Shown: positions 38,714-48,312 of the stretch, piece by piece
Layout: the number at the start of each line of letters is the position of its first letter
Position numbering within the stretch: position 1 is the first letter of the stretch
Assembly (NCBI GenBank): GCA_012862575.1
Contig: BLSF01000004.1
Location: 806,001 to 870,000 of the forward strand
Length of the DNA stretch: 64,000 nt
Direction: 5' to 3'
From: Parietichytrium sp. I65-24A
Taxonomy: Eukaryota; Sar; Bigyra; Thraustochytrida; Thraustochytriidae
Notes under the pieces: model-generated
Databases searched by the model: none
Seen by the model: the letters and a program-made list of their open reading frames with translations, nothing else
Told to the model about the DNA's origin: nothing
Made by a program: the position numbers and the translations under genes

Positions 38714-41308
38714 ATGGCAGACGCAGCTGCGGCTCGAAGAGCATTGATTGAGGAAGGGCGCAAGCACATGGCGGAGTTTCGCCGCAAGTCAATCAGCCCT
38801 CGGGTCAAGGAAGGTGATCAGAAGAGCCGGCATTTTCAACAAACTTCACTGGAGAACGGCAGAGACAGAGAGGAGGATGAGCAGCCAATTAAGGTGCGAA
38901 TGCAAAGCACGGAGCTTGTAGAGGAAAAGAACTATCTCCGCGACCTCAACGGGGGCAGCACCGAGCAGCATTCACACATGGTTGAGCAACCGGAGAGGGC
39001 TGCCCCTGAAAGTACGCCCTACACTCCTGTGGCGAGAAACCTTCGCGGGCAGCTGGAGAAACTCAAGCGAGACGAGCTGGATCTTGCGGCTGCAGAGTGG
39101 AGTGAGCAAAAGCATCGCCTAGCAGCGATGCGCGACGGGTACGAGGAGGAGGTAGAAATGTGGAAGGCGAAGCTAAACGAGGAGGAGATCCTACGCCGAG
39201 GGTTGCAGGCCAAACTGGAAGACTCCGAAAAGAGCAACTTGAAGCTACAAACCGCTCTAGCGAAGGAGAAGACGAGCCTCGGCGACGCAAATAGTCAGCT
39301 CGCATCATATAGAGCAGAGTGCGAGAAGCTTCGTGAGAAAGTACACACGCTGGCGTCCGAAATCGAGAACCGAGCCCGTGATGCAGTGAATCGCCTCGCG
39401 GAGAGCCACTCGGAACGCGACGCGGACATCGCTGTCTTAAATAATCAGCTTGAGCTCCAAGTGGCGACCATTGCTCGCGTTGAAGGGGAGAATGCGCAAC
39501 TACAGGCAACCGTGCAGGCGCTTCGCGAGCGGGTTGAAGCTGGGGAGTCGCGAGAAAGCAATTCACAAAAGGATCTCCTGACCCAAATTCGGACTTTGGA
39601 GAAGGCTTTGTGGGAATCACAAAACAATGCGCAAAACCTCGAGAACGAGCAAAAGGCAATCCTCGACCGCATTCAAAACGAGTCTAACTTGGATAGACAG
39701 AGTCTTCAAGAAAAGTTGGCGCAGGTGCAGCGCAGCTCGATAGAAACCCAAGAAGAGCTCGACGCCGCCAGGGTAAAGCTAGCTGAAGCAGAAGCGAGCG
39801 GCTCTGAGCTGAGCTTGGAGCTGATGGATGTCAAGGAAAATCTGGCAATTACGCTTGAGGAAAACCGTCGCTTGAAGAATAAGCTGGAGCTCGAAATGGG
39901 CCGTGGGCAGGATGGCAAGAAGCTGTTCACAAGCAAGCTCGAAGAGACAGAAGAGCGGCTTCGCAACAGCAAACAAATAATTCTGGACCTCGAGCGCTCG
40001 GCACATAGCGCAAAGGAGAGTGCCACTTTTGAAAAATCTCGGGCAGACGCCATTAAGGAGAAGCTAGCCAAAGTTCAAGAGGAGCTAGAGAAGTCGATTC
40101 AAACAAATCACAAACTACAGTCGTCGACTCTTCTTTTGCGCGAGGAGGTCAACGGCAAGGTCCAGACGATCGACTTTCTGGAGACCAAGCTGGCCGAAAA
40201 GGCTAAGGCACTCGAGGAGGCAAGGGCGGGGCTCGGGAAATATCAACTCGAAGAGGAGAGTCGCACTTCCGCCTTGACGCAAGAGAAGGATAGAATCCTT
40301 GAATTGAAACGAATGCTGAAAGAGGCAGCAGAAGCAGTGACGCGGGAGAAGAGCGCCTGCAAAGCTCTTGAAACCCAACTGTGTAGTATGCAAGAGCAGC
40401 ACGTCAAGGAGCTGCGCCTTCAGTCAGACCAGTTTGAGTCTATGCTTGCAGAAGAACGTCAGGCCGCCTCGAGATCCGCAGTATTGGCGCCCTCGAGCAC
40501 TGGCACCGACGACGTTGTTCAAGCCTTGCATCTGCGCTTCGACGCTCTGGAGGACTTCAACAAAGGTTTGGTGAGGTTCATCTCAGCAGCAGGCCCAAAT
40601 ACCGTACAGCCGTCTCCCTCGCGCGTTCGAGAGAGAAAGACTATTGAGGAGCAGGCAAAGACAATTCATCAACTGACGATGGAGGTAGACAAAAGCGGCA
40701 AGGAACGGCTCGAAAACGTGCGACAAAGCCTGGATAAGAAAGGCCTTGTAGACATGTCCAACCACCCCGACGCTCCACGCCTACCTGTTGCGAGTGACTA
40801 TATCAAGTCTCTAAGCACGGAAGATCTCGATGAGCATGCTGATGACGAAAGCGTGGGATCGGAAAAGAGTCATGCAACTTCTACGCAGCACTCCATCCGC
40901 ATGCTTGCCAGGGAGCATGGAATTGAGGAGTCGAGGTCACATGGCATGTATGTGACTGGAAACGTGGACGAGTTGCACAGGGAACTTGCACTCTTACGAT
41001 TGGAGCTCACTCACGAAGCCGAAAAGCGGGAGGCGGCAGAAAAAAAGACAGCCTTCTTGCAGTCAGAGTTTACAGAGCTTTTCGTTGAGTACTTTGGAAA
41101 AGAGAAGGAGGACCAAAAGCGGATTAAAGATCAGGAGAAAAAGAAGAAGAGAGCCGCAAAGCCTACAACTGCACTGCGAAAGAGCAGACTTGCAGCATCT
41201 AGGTCATCAGCAGCTATGCCGAGGGTCGCACGCGAAGTTCGCAACCGCAGCCGTAGCCGTAGCCGCACCCAGCGTTTGGGGAGAAGTCAGGTCAGGACAA
41301 TGCGCTAG
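38714..41308 (+). CDS. Long coiled-coil protein, golgin/AKAP-like N-terminal motif
   Basis: This 864-residue protein is almost entirely coiled coil (about 115-720), with the Glu, Lys, Gln and Leu-rich composition of golgins, centrosomal or flagellar-base proteins. The first residues (ALIEEGRKHMAEFRRKS) resemble a motif near the N-terminus of AKAP9-type coiled-coil proteins, where a helix of the form Lys/Arg-x-x-Ala-x-Phe-Arg-x-Arg occurs. A second coiled coil (about 750-825) precedes a basic Ser-Arg tail (RNRSRSRSRTQRLGRS). The frame opens earlier at a TTG; the ATG at 38714 gives the motif-bearing N-terminus. Coiled-coil sequence evolves quickly, so the family remains open; a Golgi, centrosome or basal-body location is a guess. 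Confidence 0.72.
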   Translation: MADAAAARRALIEEGRKHMAEFRRKSISPRVKEGDQKSRHFQQTSLENGRDREEDEQPIKVRMQSTELVEEKNYLRDLNGGSTEQHSHMVEQPERAAPESTPYTPVARNLRGQLEKLKRDELDLAAAEWSEQKHRLAAMRDGYEEEVEMWKAKLNEEEILRRGLQAKLEDSEKSNLKLQTALAKEKTSLGDANSQLASYRAECEKLREKVHTLASEIENRARDAVNRLAESHSERDADIAVLNNQLELQVATIARVEGENAQLQATVQALRERVEAGESRESNSQKDLLTQIRTLEKALWESQNNAQNLENEQKAILDRIQNESNLDRQSLQEKLAQVQRSSIETQEELDAARVKLAEAEASGSELSLELMDVKENLAITLEENRRLKNKLELEMGRGQDGKKLFTSKLEETEERLRNSKQIILDLERSAHSAKESATFEKSRADAIKEKLAKVQEELEKSIQTNHKLQSSTLLLREEVNGKVQTIDFLETKLAEKAKALEEARAGLGKYQLEEESRTSALTQEKDRILELKRMLKEAAEAVTREKSACKALETQLCSMQEQHVKELRLQSDQFESMLAEERQAASRSAVLAPSSTGTDDVVQALHLRFDALEDFNKGLVRFISAAGPNTVQPSPSRVRERKTIEEQAKTIHQLTMEVDKSGKERLENVRQSLDKKGLVDMSNHPDAPRLPVASDYIKSLSTEDLDEHADDESVGSEKSHATSTQHSIRMLAREHGIEESRSHGMYVTGNVDELHRELALLRLELTHEAEKREAAEKKTAFLQSEFTELFVEYFGKEKEDQKRIKDQEKKKKRAAKPTTALRKSRLAASRSSAAMPRVAREVRNRSRSRSRTQRLGRSQVRTMR

Positions 41309-41713
41309 CGAAAACAAACTATGCAATACAAGGAGCGCACGGGGTGTGCCTCTCTTTTATGTGCGATTCGACTCACTCTGTAATTCTTTCAAATAGCAAC
41401 CGTCCGTTTTGTAATTCCCCTCGTTTTTCCTTTTAGAACATGTCGCTCTGAAAAAGAAGGGATTCCGAGCCAAGTAGCGCCAGAAATATATTTTAAACTG
41501 CCGAACTGCCCCCCCAAAAACTGGTTATCTTGCATGACGAAAGGACACAGTGTTGGTGACTTGCATAAAGGGACACACTCTCTCTAGAGCTAGCACCGTC
41601 TAATGCATAATAATTGTTTTTATTTTTTAGTGTGACTTTGACCCGGAAATCGATGCTATACCTGCGAATTGCTGCCAGTTAACAGTCGAAAAGTAAAGGA
41701 AGACTTTTCTTAC
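41309..41713. other. Convergent 3' spacer
   Basis: Nothing is recognised beyond a short C run near 41508 and AT-rich stretches near 41600. Confidence 0.5.
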
Positions 41714-42929
41714 TTAGAGCTTGGAGTCTTCCACTGGGATTCCGCCTGGGACAAGGAATGTGGATCCCAATTCGGAGAGCCTGCGGTGTGCGTCAGCGTA
41801 GTCCTGGAAAAAAGCGTCCTGGGACTTTGCATAGCGTTCAAAGTGGGGTTTGAAGCTCGGGTGCTCGCGAATGGCCTTGTCAGTGTCAAGCATCATGAAA
41901 TCGGATGATGGCTGCTGGGCGAAGTAAGAGTTGTCAAACTTGAGCCATTCCTTGGTCCAGCTCTTGCCTCCTAGCATGCCAAGACCCTCTTTGCCGTCGC
42001 GGCGCGCGACGTGCTTCTCGTCAGAGGTGTACTTGGTTCCCTTGGATCCGTATCCGCACTCGGTGGTTCCAGATCGCTCCTTGAAGGCTCTGCCGAGAGT
42101 GTGCGCACCACTGAGAGCAACGATGTCCTTGTCGTTGAACCCCATTCTGTGAAACACATCACGCAAGTGGGTAATAGCGTCGACTCCACGAGGGAATGGA
42201 GCAAAGCCAGCAGGAAGGTTGCCTTCAGGCGGGCACATGTCTGCGTCTTTGCGTCCGTAGCGCATTGGGATCTTTGGACCACCAGCCATGTAGATAGCCT
42301 CTGCAGATGCCAGCTGGATGATGTCAGCATAGGAGAGAATGGGGTACTTTTTCTTGAACTGTTCAACGTATCCCATAGCCTTGGTGAGCCCAGCATTCGC
42401 TCCGTGTTGGATCTCTTCGGAAAAACGAATTGATCCATCGGCTCCTCCGATACCAGTCTTCTTGGTATCGAAAGTGCCGCTGTCGTGCCATGCGAGGCGA
42501 ACCATGATAGGGTTGCAGTTCATCTTGTCAATGAACTGCCTCATCTCCGCGCGGCATTCTGCCAGCGCCTTCTTGTAAGCCTGCAGCGCCGTCATCATTC
42601 CCACCAGTCACGATCAAATTCGTCAGCCAATCCACCATGAACAACCCACAGATTTTCACAACAGTCAAGACACCCCGCAACCCTGCATCACCACAACATC
42701 CAAATGCTCGACTCAAAATCTTCGCGTTTCCCAGCTGCAACTTCGCCATTAACGCGTGCAACATTTCCAACTCTTTCAACTCTTCCAACTCAAGCCGCAC
42801 ATCTCCCGCATACTCCATGTTCTCTCTCGCGCCCGTGAGGAACCCATCTCAGGATTCCAGAACCCGGAACCCAGAACCCGCACCGCGCAGCTCGAACCCG
42901 GTTCCACTTACCTGCACATCCAGTCCCAT
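41714..42929 (-). CDS. APX: Ascorbate peroxidase, two exons
   Basis: This class I heme peroxidase reduces hydrogen peroxide with ascorbate. The preferred model joins an 18-nt coding exon (42912-42929, MGLDVQ, then a GTAAGT donor) to 41714-42580 across a 331-nt intron ending CTGCAG, giving 294 residues. The distal pocket is R34, W37 and H38 (VRLAWHDSG), and the proximal heme ligand is H166 (ALSGAHTLGRA). KEWLKFDNSYF supplies the conserved region near the end. An unspliced ATG at 42598 would give MMTALQ in place of MGLDVQ, with the same total length. No transit peptide is seen in either form, so it is probably cytosolic. The protein is somewhat longer than plant cytosolic forms (about 250). Cytochrome-c peroxidase is a close relative and cannot be fully excluded. 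Confidence 0.88.
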
Positions 42930-44478
42930 CTTCGCAGCTCTTGTCCCTCTTCCGCGCGTCCCTCTCTTCTCTCTCTCTCTGTATCTCTCTCTGTCTCTGT
43001 CTCACTCTCAAATCAAACACACCCGGCGACTTAAACCCCACCTCCCGTCCATCACGCGCTACGCTACTCATTGCTATATTCCAGGTCTCGCTTGTTTAAA
43101 TGAAAGTGTTACACGCGGGTATAGGGTGAATAATAGCAGTAGCTCCCGGGTTGGTCCATGTTTGTCTTAGAAGGTGTTGGAAGGTGGGTTATGAATTGCG
43201 GTAGGTGGTCGTAAGGGAGGTCTTGCGCCCCCGGGATAGTCAAGGTTTTGGGTAAGTAGGGGTAGTGTTTGCGGATGCTTGTGAATCGTAGGTTTGTGGT
43301 AGCTGATGGTAGGAGTGGTGGAANCCATCGGCGTTCACGTTATAGATATACCAGGTTTGCTGCTCTAAAACAGCAAGTAGAGTGAGCTCCCGCCTCGAAG
43401 CACTGGTTGTTCGATTCCTTAACAAAACTAAAAAATATTGTCATACATTACCAAAGGTTTACGCGAATCATTCAGCACTGCTTCGCAGATAGGCCAAACT
43501 TGTGCGCTTTGCATATTCGAAAACTTGCCAAGGAAATCTGCACAATGGAAAATCATCTTGAATGTCAAGGCAGCAAAGATCGCGCAACAAATGCGTCTCT
43601 TGGCCGGAGCGTCGGCGATATGCGCTCCCATCATGTGTGATATACTCCCGCACACTGCTTTATGACGCCTACAGAACTCGGCAAGCTGTGGCTCCCCAGA
43701 GCACACGACTTTGCAGATGCCTCCACACATTGTCATTGGTACGGACAAGGCTGCCCGCAAAAGATGTGGCACGAGCCTCCGTGCTGCTGCACCCTTCCAA
43801 CTAGAGTAGACTGCAGCGTACGCGAGAGCCTGAGAAGCTGAAAATACGCCGGAGCGAAGGCACGCAAGCGAGCAATTCCACGATTTGACTCGCAATCTCT
43901 GCCTTAAGGCAAAGCTCCCGCCTTGGAAAGCGCTCTTGGCATATTCCTTTTGTAAGGAAGCTGGCTAGAGGAAGGTTACAAGGAGTCGGGTACTGACGGA
44001 GAAGCAGACGAGCGACTAAAGACGCTTGCGCGGTTGACCAACCGTTGCAATGACATAGATGTAGATGACGAAAAGTGCAGTTAAGCAGGGCGCAGTGATG
44101 TACAGCTCCTTTACTCTTATCCTGCAGCACGCGAACAATATTATACCCTGCACTTAAATTCTCCCGCAGCCGCACACAGAAACTCCAAGCCTTCCTCCCT
44201 AAAATAACTGGAGCAAGATTCAGAGACAAAAGCGGATGTGCTCTTAAGCTCCGGGAGCTGTAATCCTTGTCCCTGCGCAGGGGCAGTGTGACAACGAGTG
44301 CGAAATCGTGGCGGCAGTACAGGTCATGCCGAAACTATTTCAACCAGCAGCAGATGCTTTACGAGCAGGAGACTATAACAACGGGTCAGTGTACATCAGT
44401 GTACGCTCAAAGAAGGCTCTGGGCAAAGACAAGGTTGATCTAAAGTAAATGAACCCGCTGAATGCCGAGAAATTAGAG
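42930..44478. other. Gene-free stretch containing a scaffold joint
   Basis: A CT-rich run (42963-43010; GA on the peroxidase strand) lies just upstream of the peroxidase start. The single N at 43324 is a contig joint. From 43325 to 44478 there are overlapping minus-strand frames of 155 and 142 codons (43428-43895 and 43801-44229), Cys-rich and without recognisable domains. I cannot tell whether they are decayed gene sequence or chance. Confidence 0.45.
43324..43324. other. Assembly gap (single N)
   Basis: One undetermined base marks a contig joint. I see no obvious overlap between the two flanks here, unlike the joints at 46268 and 48154. Confidence 0.9.
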
Positions 44479-44700
44479 TCAGCCCACCTTGGCGCGCGTT
44501 CCGTGCGAGCCCAGCTGGCCCAAACGCTGCATGGGGTGCGGCTCGGGATCTTCGCCACCGCTGAGGTCTTCGCCACCGCTGCCGCTGCTTTGACCGGGAG
44601 ATGAGGCCACCAGGTCGCCTCTCTGCGCCTCGCGGTCCAGGAGCCGGAGCGATATCGAATAGACCTTGAAGCCTTCCAGTTCCTGCTCCCGCCTTGAGAT
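44479..44700 (-). pseudogene. Truncated coding-like fragment, C-terminal 74 codons
   Basis: A GC-rich minus-strand frame without a start codon encodes a sequence beginning near EQELEGFKVYSISLRLLDR, passing through a Ser/Gly-rich linker and ending RAKVG at a TGA. Its codon use looks like that of the real genes nearby, but an in-frame TAA directly upstream leaves no start. It may be the last exon of a gene whose upstream part lies elsewhere, or a decayed remnant. I do not recognise the protein. Confidence 0.35.
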
Positions 44701-44980
44701 TTATGCTGCCTCGGAAATATTTAGTCGTAAGTTATCATTAGTTTTCGAAGTAAATACAACTGTACATCAAATGCACTTGAAGGGGTGCGAAATTTGCGTA
44801 GGAAGGTGGACGGCTTGAGTCGCCGCGAAAGGCGCGAGGACCAAGAGAAAAGGACAGCAAAAAGAAGCAGCGGAGCGTATTCGCAGGCGTTATTTCATTC
44901 ATTCAGAAGTTTAGATTTTAAGATACCAGGGCAGTACAAAAGTCGGTTGCGACCACGGTCGCGGAAACTTATTTGAAGAT

Positions 44981-45004
44981 GGCAGAATCATGGCTGACTC
45001 TGCC
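44981..45004 (-). terminator. 3' hairpin of micro-gene, copy 1
   Basis: On the coding (minus) strand a 10-bp stem, GGCAGAGTCA with TGATTCTGCC (one G-U pair), closes a four-base loop GCCA. It starts 4 nt after the stop codon. The same hairpin follows all four printed copies, while sequence beyond it differs between the minus-strand and plus-strand genes. Confidence 0.7.
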
Positions 45005-45008
45005 CGGC

Positions 45009-45140
45009 TTAGCGCTTCAGCTTTTTGTTCTTGCTGCCGCCCTTCTTCGTGCTTTTCTTCGACGGCATCGTCTTGGTCTGCTCCGGCGCAGCGGCGGTGA
45101 CAGGGGTGTCAACCTTTTGGACAGTGTCTTTGCGTGGCAT
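45009..45140 (-). CDS. 43-aa lysine-rich micro-protein, copy 1
   Basis: An intronless 44-codon ORF encodes a very basic 43-residue protein: MPRKDTVQKVDTPV at the start, an Ala-Pro-Glu-Gln-Thr middle, then a Lys/Gly/Ser tail ending GGSKNKKLKR. It has 11 Lys and 2 Arg and no predicted fold, much like the tail of a linker histone or small chromatin or RNA-binding protein. Across four printed copies only codons 6, 16 and 23 vary, all at synonymous third positions, while flanking DNA carries substitutions and indels. That is good evidence that the protein is under selection. The ORF is too short for usual gene callers. Function is unknown. Confidence 0.7.
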   Translation of the reverse strand: MPRKDTVQKVDTPVTAAAPEQTKTMPSKKSTKKGGSKNKKLKR

Positions 45141-46267
45141 CTTCGCTACTGTTTATCGGGTTCGCAAGGAAGAGCTTGTTTGCTCTGCTGCTTTGATCTT
45201 GCTTTCGTTTGGTGTTTGCCAGTCTTCAACATCCCGTCCTTTTCGAAGCGTTCGCGCTTGGCACCATACATTTGTATTGGCCGCCCATACATATTATCAT
45301 CGCCGACTCTGGAAGACAACCGATACTGCAGAAGTGGCAGAATATGTAGTTTCTTCGCGCGAAAAGGTCTTTATCGAAAGGAAAAGTACAGAGCATGAAA
45401 AGAGTGGAACTTTCGCGATCAAAATTTCACAGACGGTGGCGATTTCAACTTAGGACCACTTAGTCTTTTTTTAGTTTATTCGGGGAAGAGCGCCGCAACA
45501 GGTGCAAGTAGTCATCGACGATTCATTCGTTTCGAACGTTTTGTTGATTGATTGACAGGGAATGTGAATCAGGTTCAGAATTCAGCAAAACTTGCTCACA
45601 TCCGATTTCTTCCCACTTTGATCACTCACCTGCGTTCAGCTTCACGAAAAGGGTGTTTCCAGAAGAAGTCCTCATCGCAGTTGCTTCGTTTTGGCCTTTT
45701 GCTTGGAGCTCGCGTTGCCACGTTCATTAGAGTTAGAGCAAGAGAGACCTCTAAAAACGCTGGAATGTTACAAAATGGACAAATACGCCGGCATGACACC
45801 TTGGATACTGACCAACTCGGCTGACTTGACTATGGGTAGTCTTTGAGTGCGATGATACTCAATGAAAGGCGAGGAGGAAGAAGCTCGAGCGACAAGACAA
45901 GGACAGAAAAGAAAAGAAAGAAAATGCAAAGACGGAAAGGTGCGTGCGATGAAGTTTGCAGTCAACGTGAAAATTGACTGAAAAATTTTCGAAGATCTCA
46001 AGTCAATGCCACATTGGGATCCCTTTGCTACCGATTCGGCTGGGGAGTATTAGGGTGAAATCGCGACTGCTCGTGGAGTTTCTTGCTCAAGCAAGCCCAG
46101 TGTCACGGTCGTCGCCAGGATATCGGCTATTTCATCGCTAAGATTGGCGCACAACAACATCACATCAACATAGATCGATACTCACAGCAATGAATGAACA
46201 ATGGACCGGCAAGAGATAAATGATGGAAAGAGACAAAGACTCTATGGAATCTGATGGCGAGCAATGC
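45141..46267. other. Upstream region of copy 1
   Basis: Promoter-side DNA of micro-gene copy 1. In this copy the first CCAAT-type motif reads CCAAG. Short frames shared with the second unit change frame between copies and so are not coding. Confidence 0.5.
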
Positions 46268-46268
46268 N
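46268..46268. other. Assembly gap (single N) at contig overlap
   Basis: One N separates two near-identical 1.58-kb contig ends. The right flank restarts at the sequence found at 44691, so the gap probably has negative length. Confidence 0.9.
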
Positions 46269-46558
46269 GCCTTGAGATTTATGCTGCCTCGGAAATATTT
46301 AGTCGTAAGTTATCATTAGTTTTCGAAGTAAATACAACTGTACATCAAATGCACTTGAAGGGGTGCGAAATTTGCGTAGGAAGGTGGACGGCTTGAGTCG
46401 CCGCGAAAGGCGCGAGGACCAAGAGAAAAGGACAGCAAAAAGAAGCAGCGGAGCGTATTCGCAGGCGTTATTTCATTCATTCAGAAGTTTAGATTTTAAG
46501 ATACCAGGGCAGTACAAAAGTCGGTTGCGACCACGGTCGCGGAAACTTATTTGAAGAT

Positions 46559-46582
46559 GGCAGAATCATGGCTGACTCTGCC
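46559..46582 (-). terminator. 3' hairpin of micro-gene, copy 2
   Basis: The same 10-bp stem and GCCA loop as in copy 1, 4 nt after the stop codon on the minus strand. Confidence 0.7.
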
Positions 46583-46586
46583 CGGC

Positions 46587-46718
46587 TTAGCGCTTCAGCT
46601 TTTTGTTCTTGCTGCCGCCCTTCTTCGTGCTTTTCTTCGACGGCATCGTCTTGGTCTGCTCCGGCGCAGCAGCGGTGACAGGGGTGTCAACCTTTTGGAC
46701 AGTGTCTTTGCGTGGCAT
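46587..46718 (-). CDS. 43-aa lysine-rich micro-protein, copy 2
   Basis: Encodes exactly the same 43 residues as copy 1, with one synonymous difference at Ala16. It is the likely allele of copy 1, because the surrounding 1.57 kb matches to the contig ends. It is divergent from copy 3, with 1253 bp between the two start codons, and the first 147 bp upstream of each are an inverted repeat of each other. Confidence 0.7.
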   Translation of the reverse strand: MPRKDTVQKVDTPVTAAAPEQTKTMPSKKSTKKGGSKNKKLKR

Positions 46719-47971
46719 CTTCGTTACTATTTATCGGGTTTGGAAGGAAGAGCTTGTTTCCTCTGCTGCTTTGGTTTTGCTTTCGTTTGGTGTTTGCCAG
46801 TCTTCAACTTCCCGTCCTTTTCGAAGCGTTCGCGATTGGCACCATACATTTGTATTGGCCGCCCATACATATCATCCCCAACTCTGGAAGACAACCGATA
46901 CTGCAGAAGTGGCAGAATATGTAGTATCTTCGCGCGAAAAGGTCTTTATCGAAAGGAAAAGCACAGAGCATGTTCTGAAAAGAGTGGAAACTTTCGCGAT
47001 CAAAACTTCACAGGCGGTGGCGATTTCAACTTAGGACCACATAGTCTTATTGTTAGTTTACTCCGGAAAGAGCGCCGCAACAGGTGCAAGTAGTCATCGA
47101 CGATTTCATTCGTTCCGAACGTTTTGTTGATTGATTGACAGGGAATGTGAATCAGGTTCAGCAAAACGTGCTCACATCCGATTTCTTCCCACTTTGATCA
47201 ATCACCTGCGTTCAGCTTCACGAAAAGGGTGTTTCCAGAAGAAGTCCTCATCGCAGTTGCTTTCGTTTTGGCGTTTTGCTTGGGAGTTCGCGTTGCCACG
47301 TTCACTAGAGTTCCGAGCAAGAGAAACCTCCAAAGACGCTGGAATGATACAAAATGGACAAATACGCTGGCATGACACCTTGGATACTGACCAACTCGGC
47401 TGACTTGACTATGGGTAGTCTTTGAGTGCAATGGTACTCAATGAAAGGCGAGGAGGAAGAAGCTCGAGCGACAAGACAAGGACAGAAAAGAAAAGAAAGA
47501 AAATGCAAAGACGGAAAGGTGCGCGCGATGATGTTCGCAGTCAATGTGAAAATTGACTGAAAAATGTTCGAAGAGCATGTAAATGCGACGTTAGGATCTC
47601 TTTGCTACCGATTCGGCTGGGGTGTATTAGGTTGAAATCGCGACTGCTCGTGGAGTTTCTTGCTCAAGCAAGCCCAGTGTCGTCGCCAGGATATCGGCTA
47701 TTTCATCGCTAAGATTGGCGCACAACAACATCACATCAACATCGATCGATACTCATAGCAATGAATGAACAATGGATTGGAAAGAGTTAAATGATGGAAA
47801 GAGACAAAGACTGTATGGAATCTGATGGCGAGCAATGCAAATGTATGGGCCAATCGCGAAAGGCTTCGAAAAAGACGGGATGTTGAAGACTGGCAAACAC
47901 CAAACGAAAGCAAGACCAAAGCAGCAGAGGAAACAAGCTCTTCCTTCCAAATTCAATAAATAGTAACGAAG
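46719..47971. promoter_or_regulatory. Divergent promoter region of micro-gene pair
   Basis: This 1.25-kb spacer lies between the minus and plus micro-genes. Its ends (about 46719-46865 and 47825-47971) are inverted copies. On the minus side ATTGG occurs at 46835-46839 and 46854-46858; on the plus side CCAAT is at 47850-47854, about 120 bp before the ATG. In both arms it is followed by TCGCGAA, an E2F-like core (TTTCGCG on the other strand). The CCAAT plus E2F combination is typical of S-phase genes. Confidence 0.55.
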
Positions 47972-48103
47972 ATGCCACGCAAAGACACTGTCCAAAAGGT
48001 TGACACCCCTGTCACCGCTGCTGCGCCGGAGCAGACCAAAACGATGCCGTCGAAGAAAAGCACGAAGAAGGGCGGCAGCAAGAACAAAAAGCTGAAGCGC
48101 TAA
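47972..48103 (+). CDS. 43-aa lysine-rich micro-protein, copy 3
   Basis: Same 43-residue product as copies 1 and 2, on the opposite strand. It differs only at synonymous positions (Lys23 is AAA rather than AAG). It has its own upstream CCAAT/E2F-like arm and downstream hairpin. Sequence after the hairpin differs from that of the minus-strand gene, so this is a true second gene rather than an allele of the first. Confidence 0.72.
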   Translation: MPRKDTVQKVDTPVTAAAPEQTKTMPSKKSTKKGGSKNKKLKR

Positions 48104-48107
48104 GCCG

Positions 48108-48131
48108 GGCAGAGTCAGCCATGATTCTGCC
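48108..48131 (+). terminator. 3' hairpin of micro-gene, copy 3
   Basis: Stem GGCAGAGTCA with TGATTCTGCC around loop GCCA, 4 nt after the stop. Conservation between the two divergent genes ends a few bases beyond this hairpin, as expected for a functional mRNA 3' end. Confidence 0.7.
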
Positions 48132-48153
48132 ACACTTATTCTCAGGCCGCAGC

Positions 48154-48154
48154 N
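48154..48154. other. Assembly gap (single N) at contig overlap
   Basis: One N. The 340 bp before it (47814-48153) repeat after it (48155-48494) with a handful of substitutions and no indel, so this is a second unmerged overlap. Confidence 0.9.
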
Positions 48155-48312
48155 TATGGAATCTGATGGCGAGCAATGCAAATGTATGGGCCAATCGCGA
48201 AAGGCTTCGAAAAAGACGGGATGTTGAAGACTGGCAAACACCAAACGAAAGCAAGACCAAAGCAGCAGAGGAAACAAGCTCTTCCTTCCAAATTCAATAA
48301 ACAGTAACGAAG

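Larger units (their letters stand above)
44691..46267. repeat. 1.58-kb duplicate unit, contig-end overlap (left copy)
   Basis: This segment matches 46269-47838. The match starts exactly where the next contig begins (46269) and stops exactly where this contig ends (46267). Identity is essentially complete for the first 400 bp, then there are scattered substitutions and small indels. This dovetail pattern suggests an unmerged overlap of two alleles. Confidence 0.85.
46269..47838. repeat. 1.57-kb duplicate unit, contig-end overlap (right copy)
   Basis: The counterpart of 44691-46267, 7 bp shorter overall. See the left copy for the reasoning that these are alternative versions of one locus. Confidence 0.85.

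Noticed and set aside
43428-44229. Two overlapping minus-strand frames (155 and 142 codons)
   Set aside because: No recognisable domain, odd Cys-rich composition and mutually overlapping frames. They could be decayed sequence but cannot be supported as genes.
44785-46554. Identical 63-codon frames in both duplicated units (44785-44976 and 46363-46554)
   Set aside because: They begin with GTG, not ATG, and their identity is explained by the near-perfect DNA duplication. They lie in the 3' flank of the micro-gene.
45548-47544. Small frames of 77-90 codons shared between the two 1.57-kb units
   Set aside because: Indels between the units shift their frames and the changes are not synonymous, unlike the micro-gene, so they behave as non-coding DNA.
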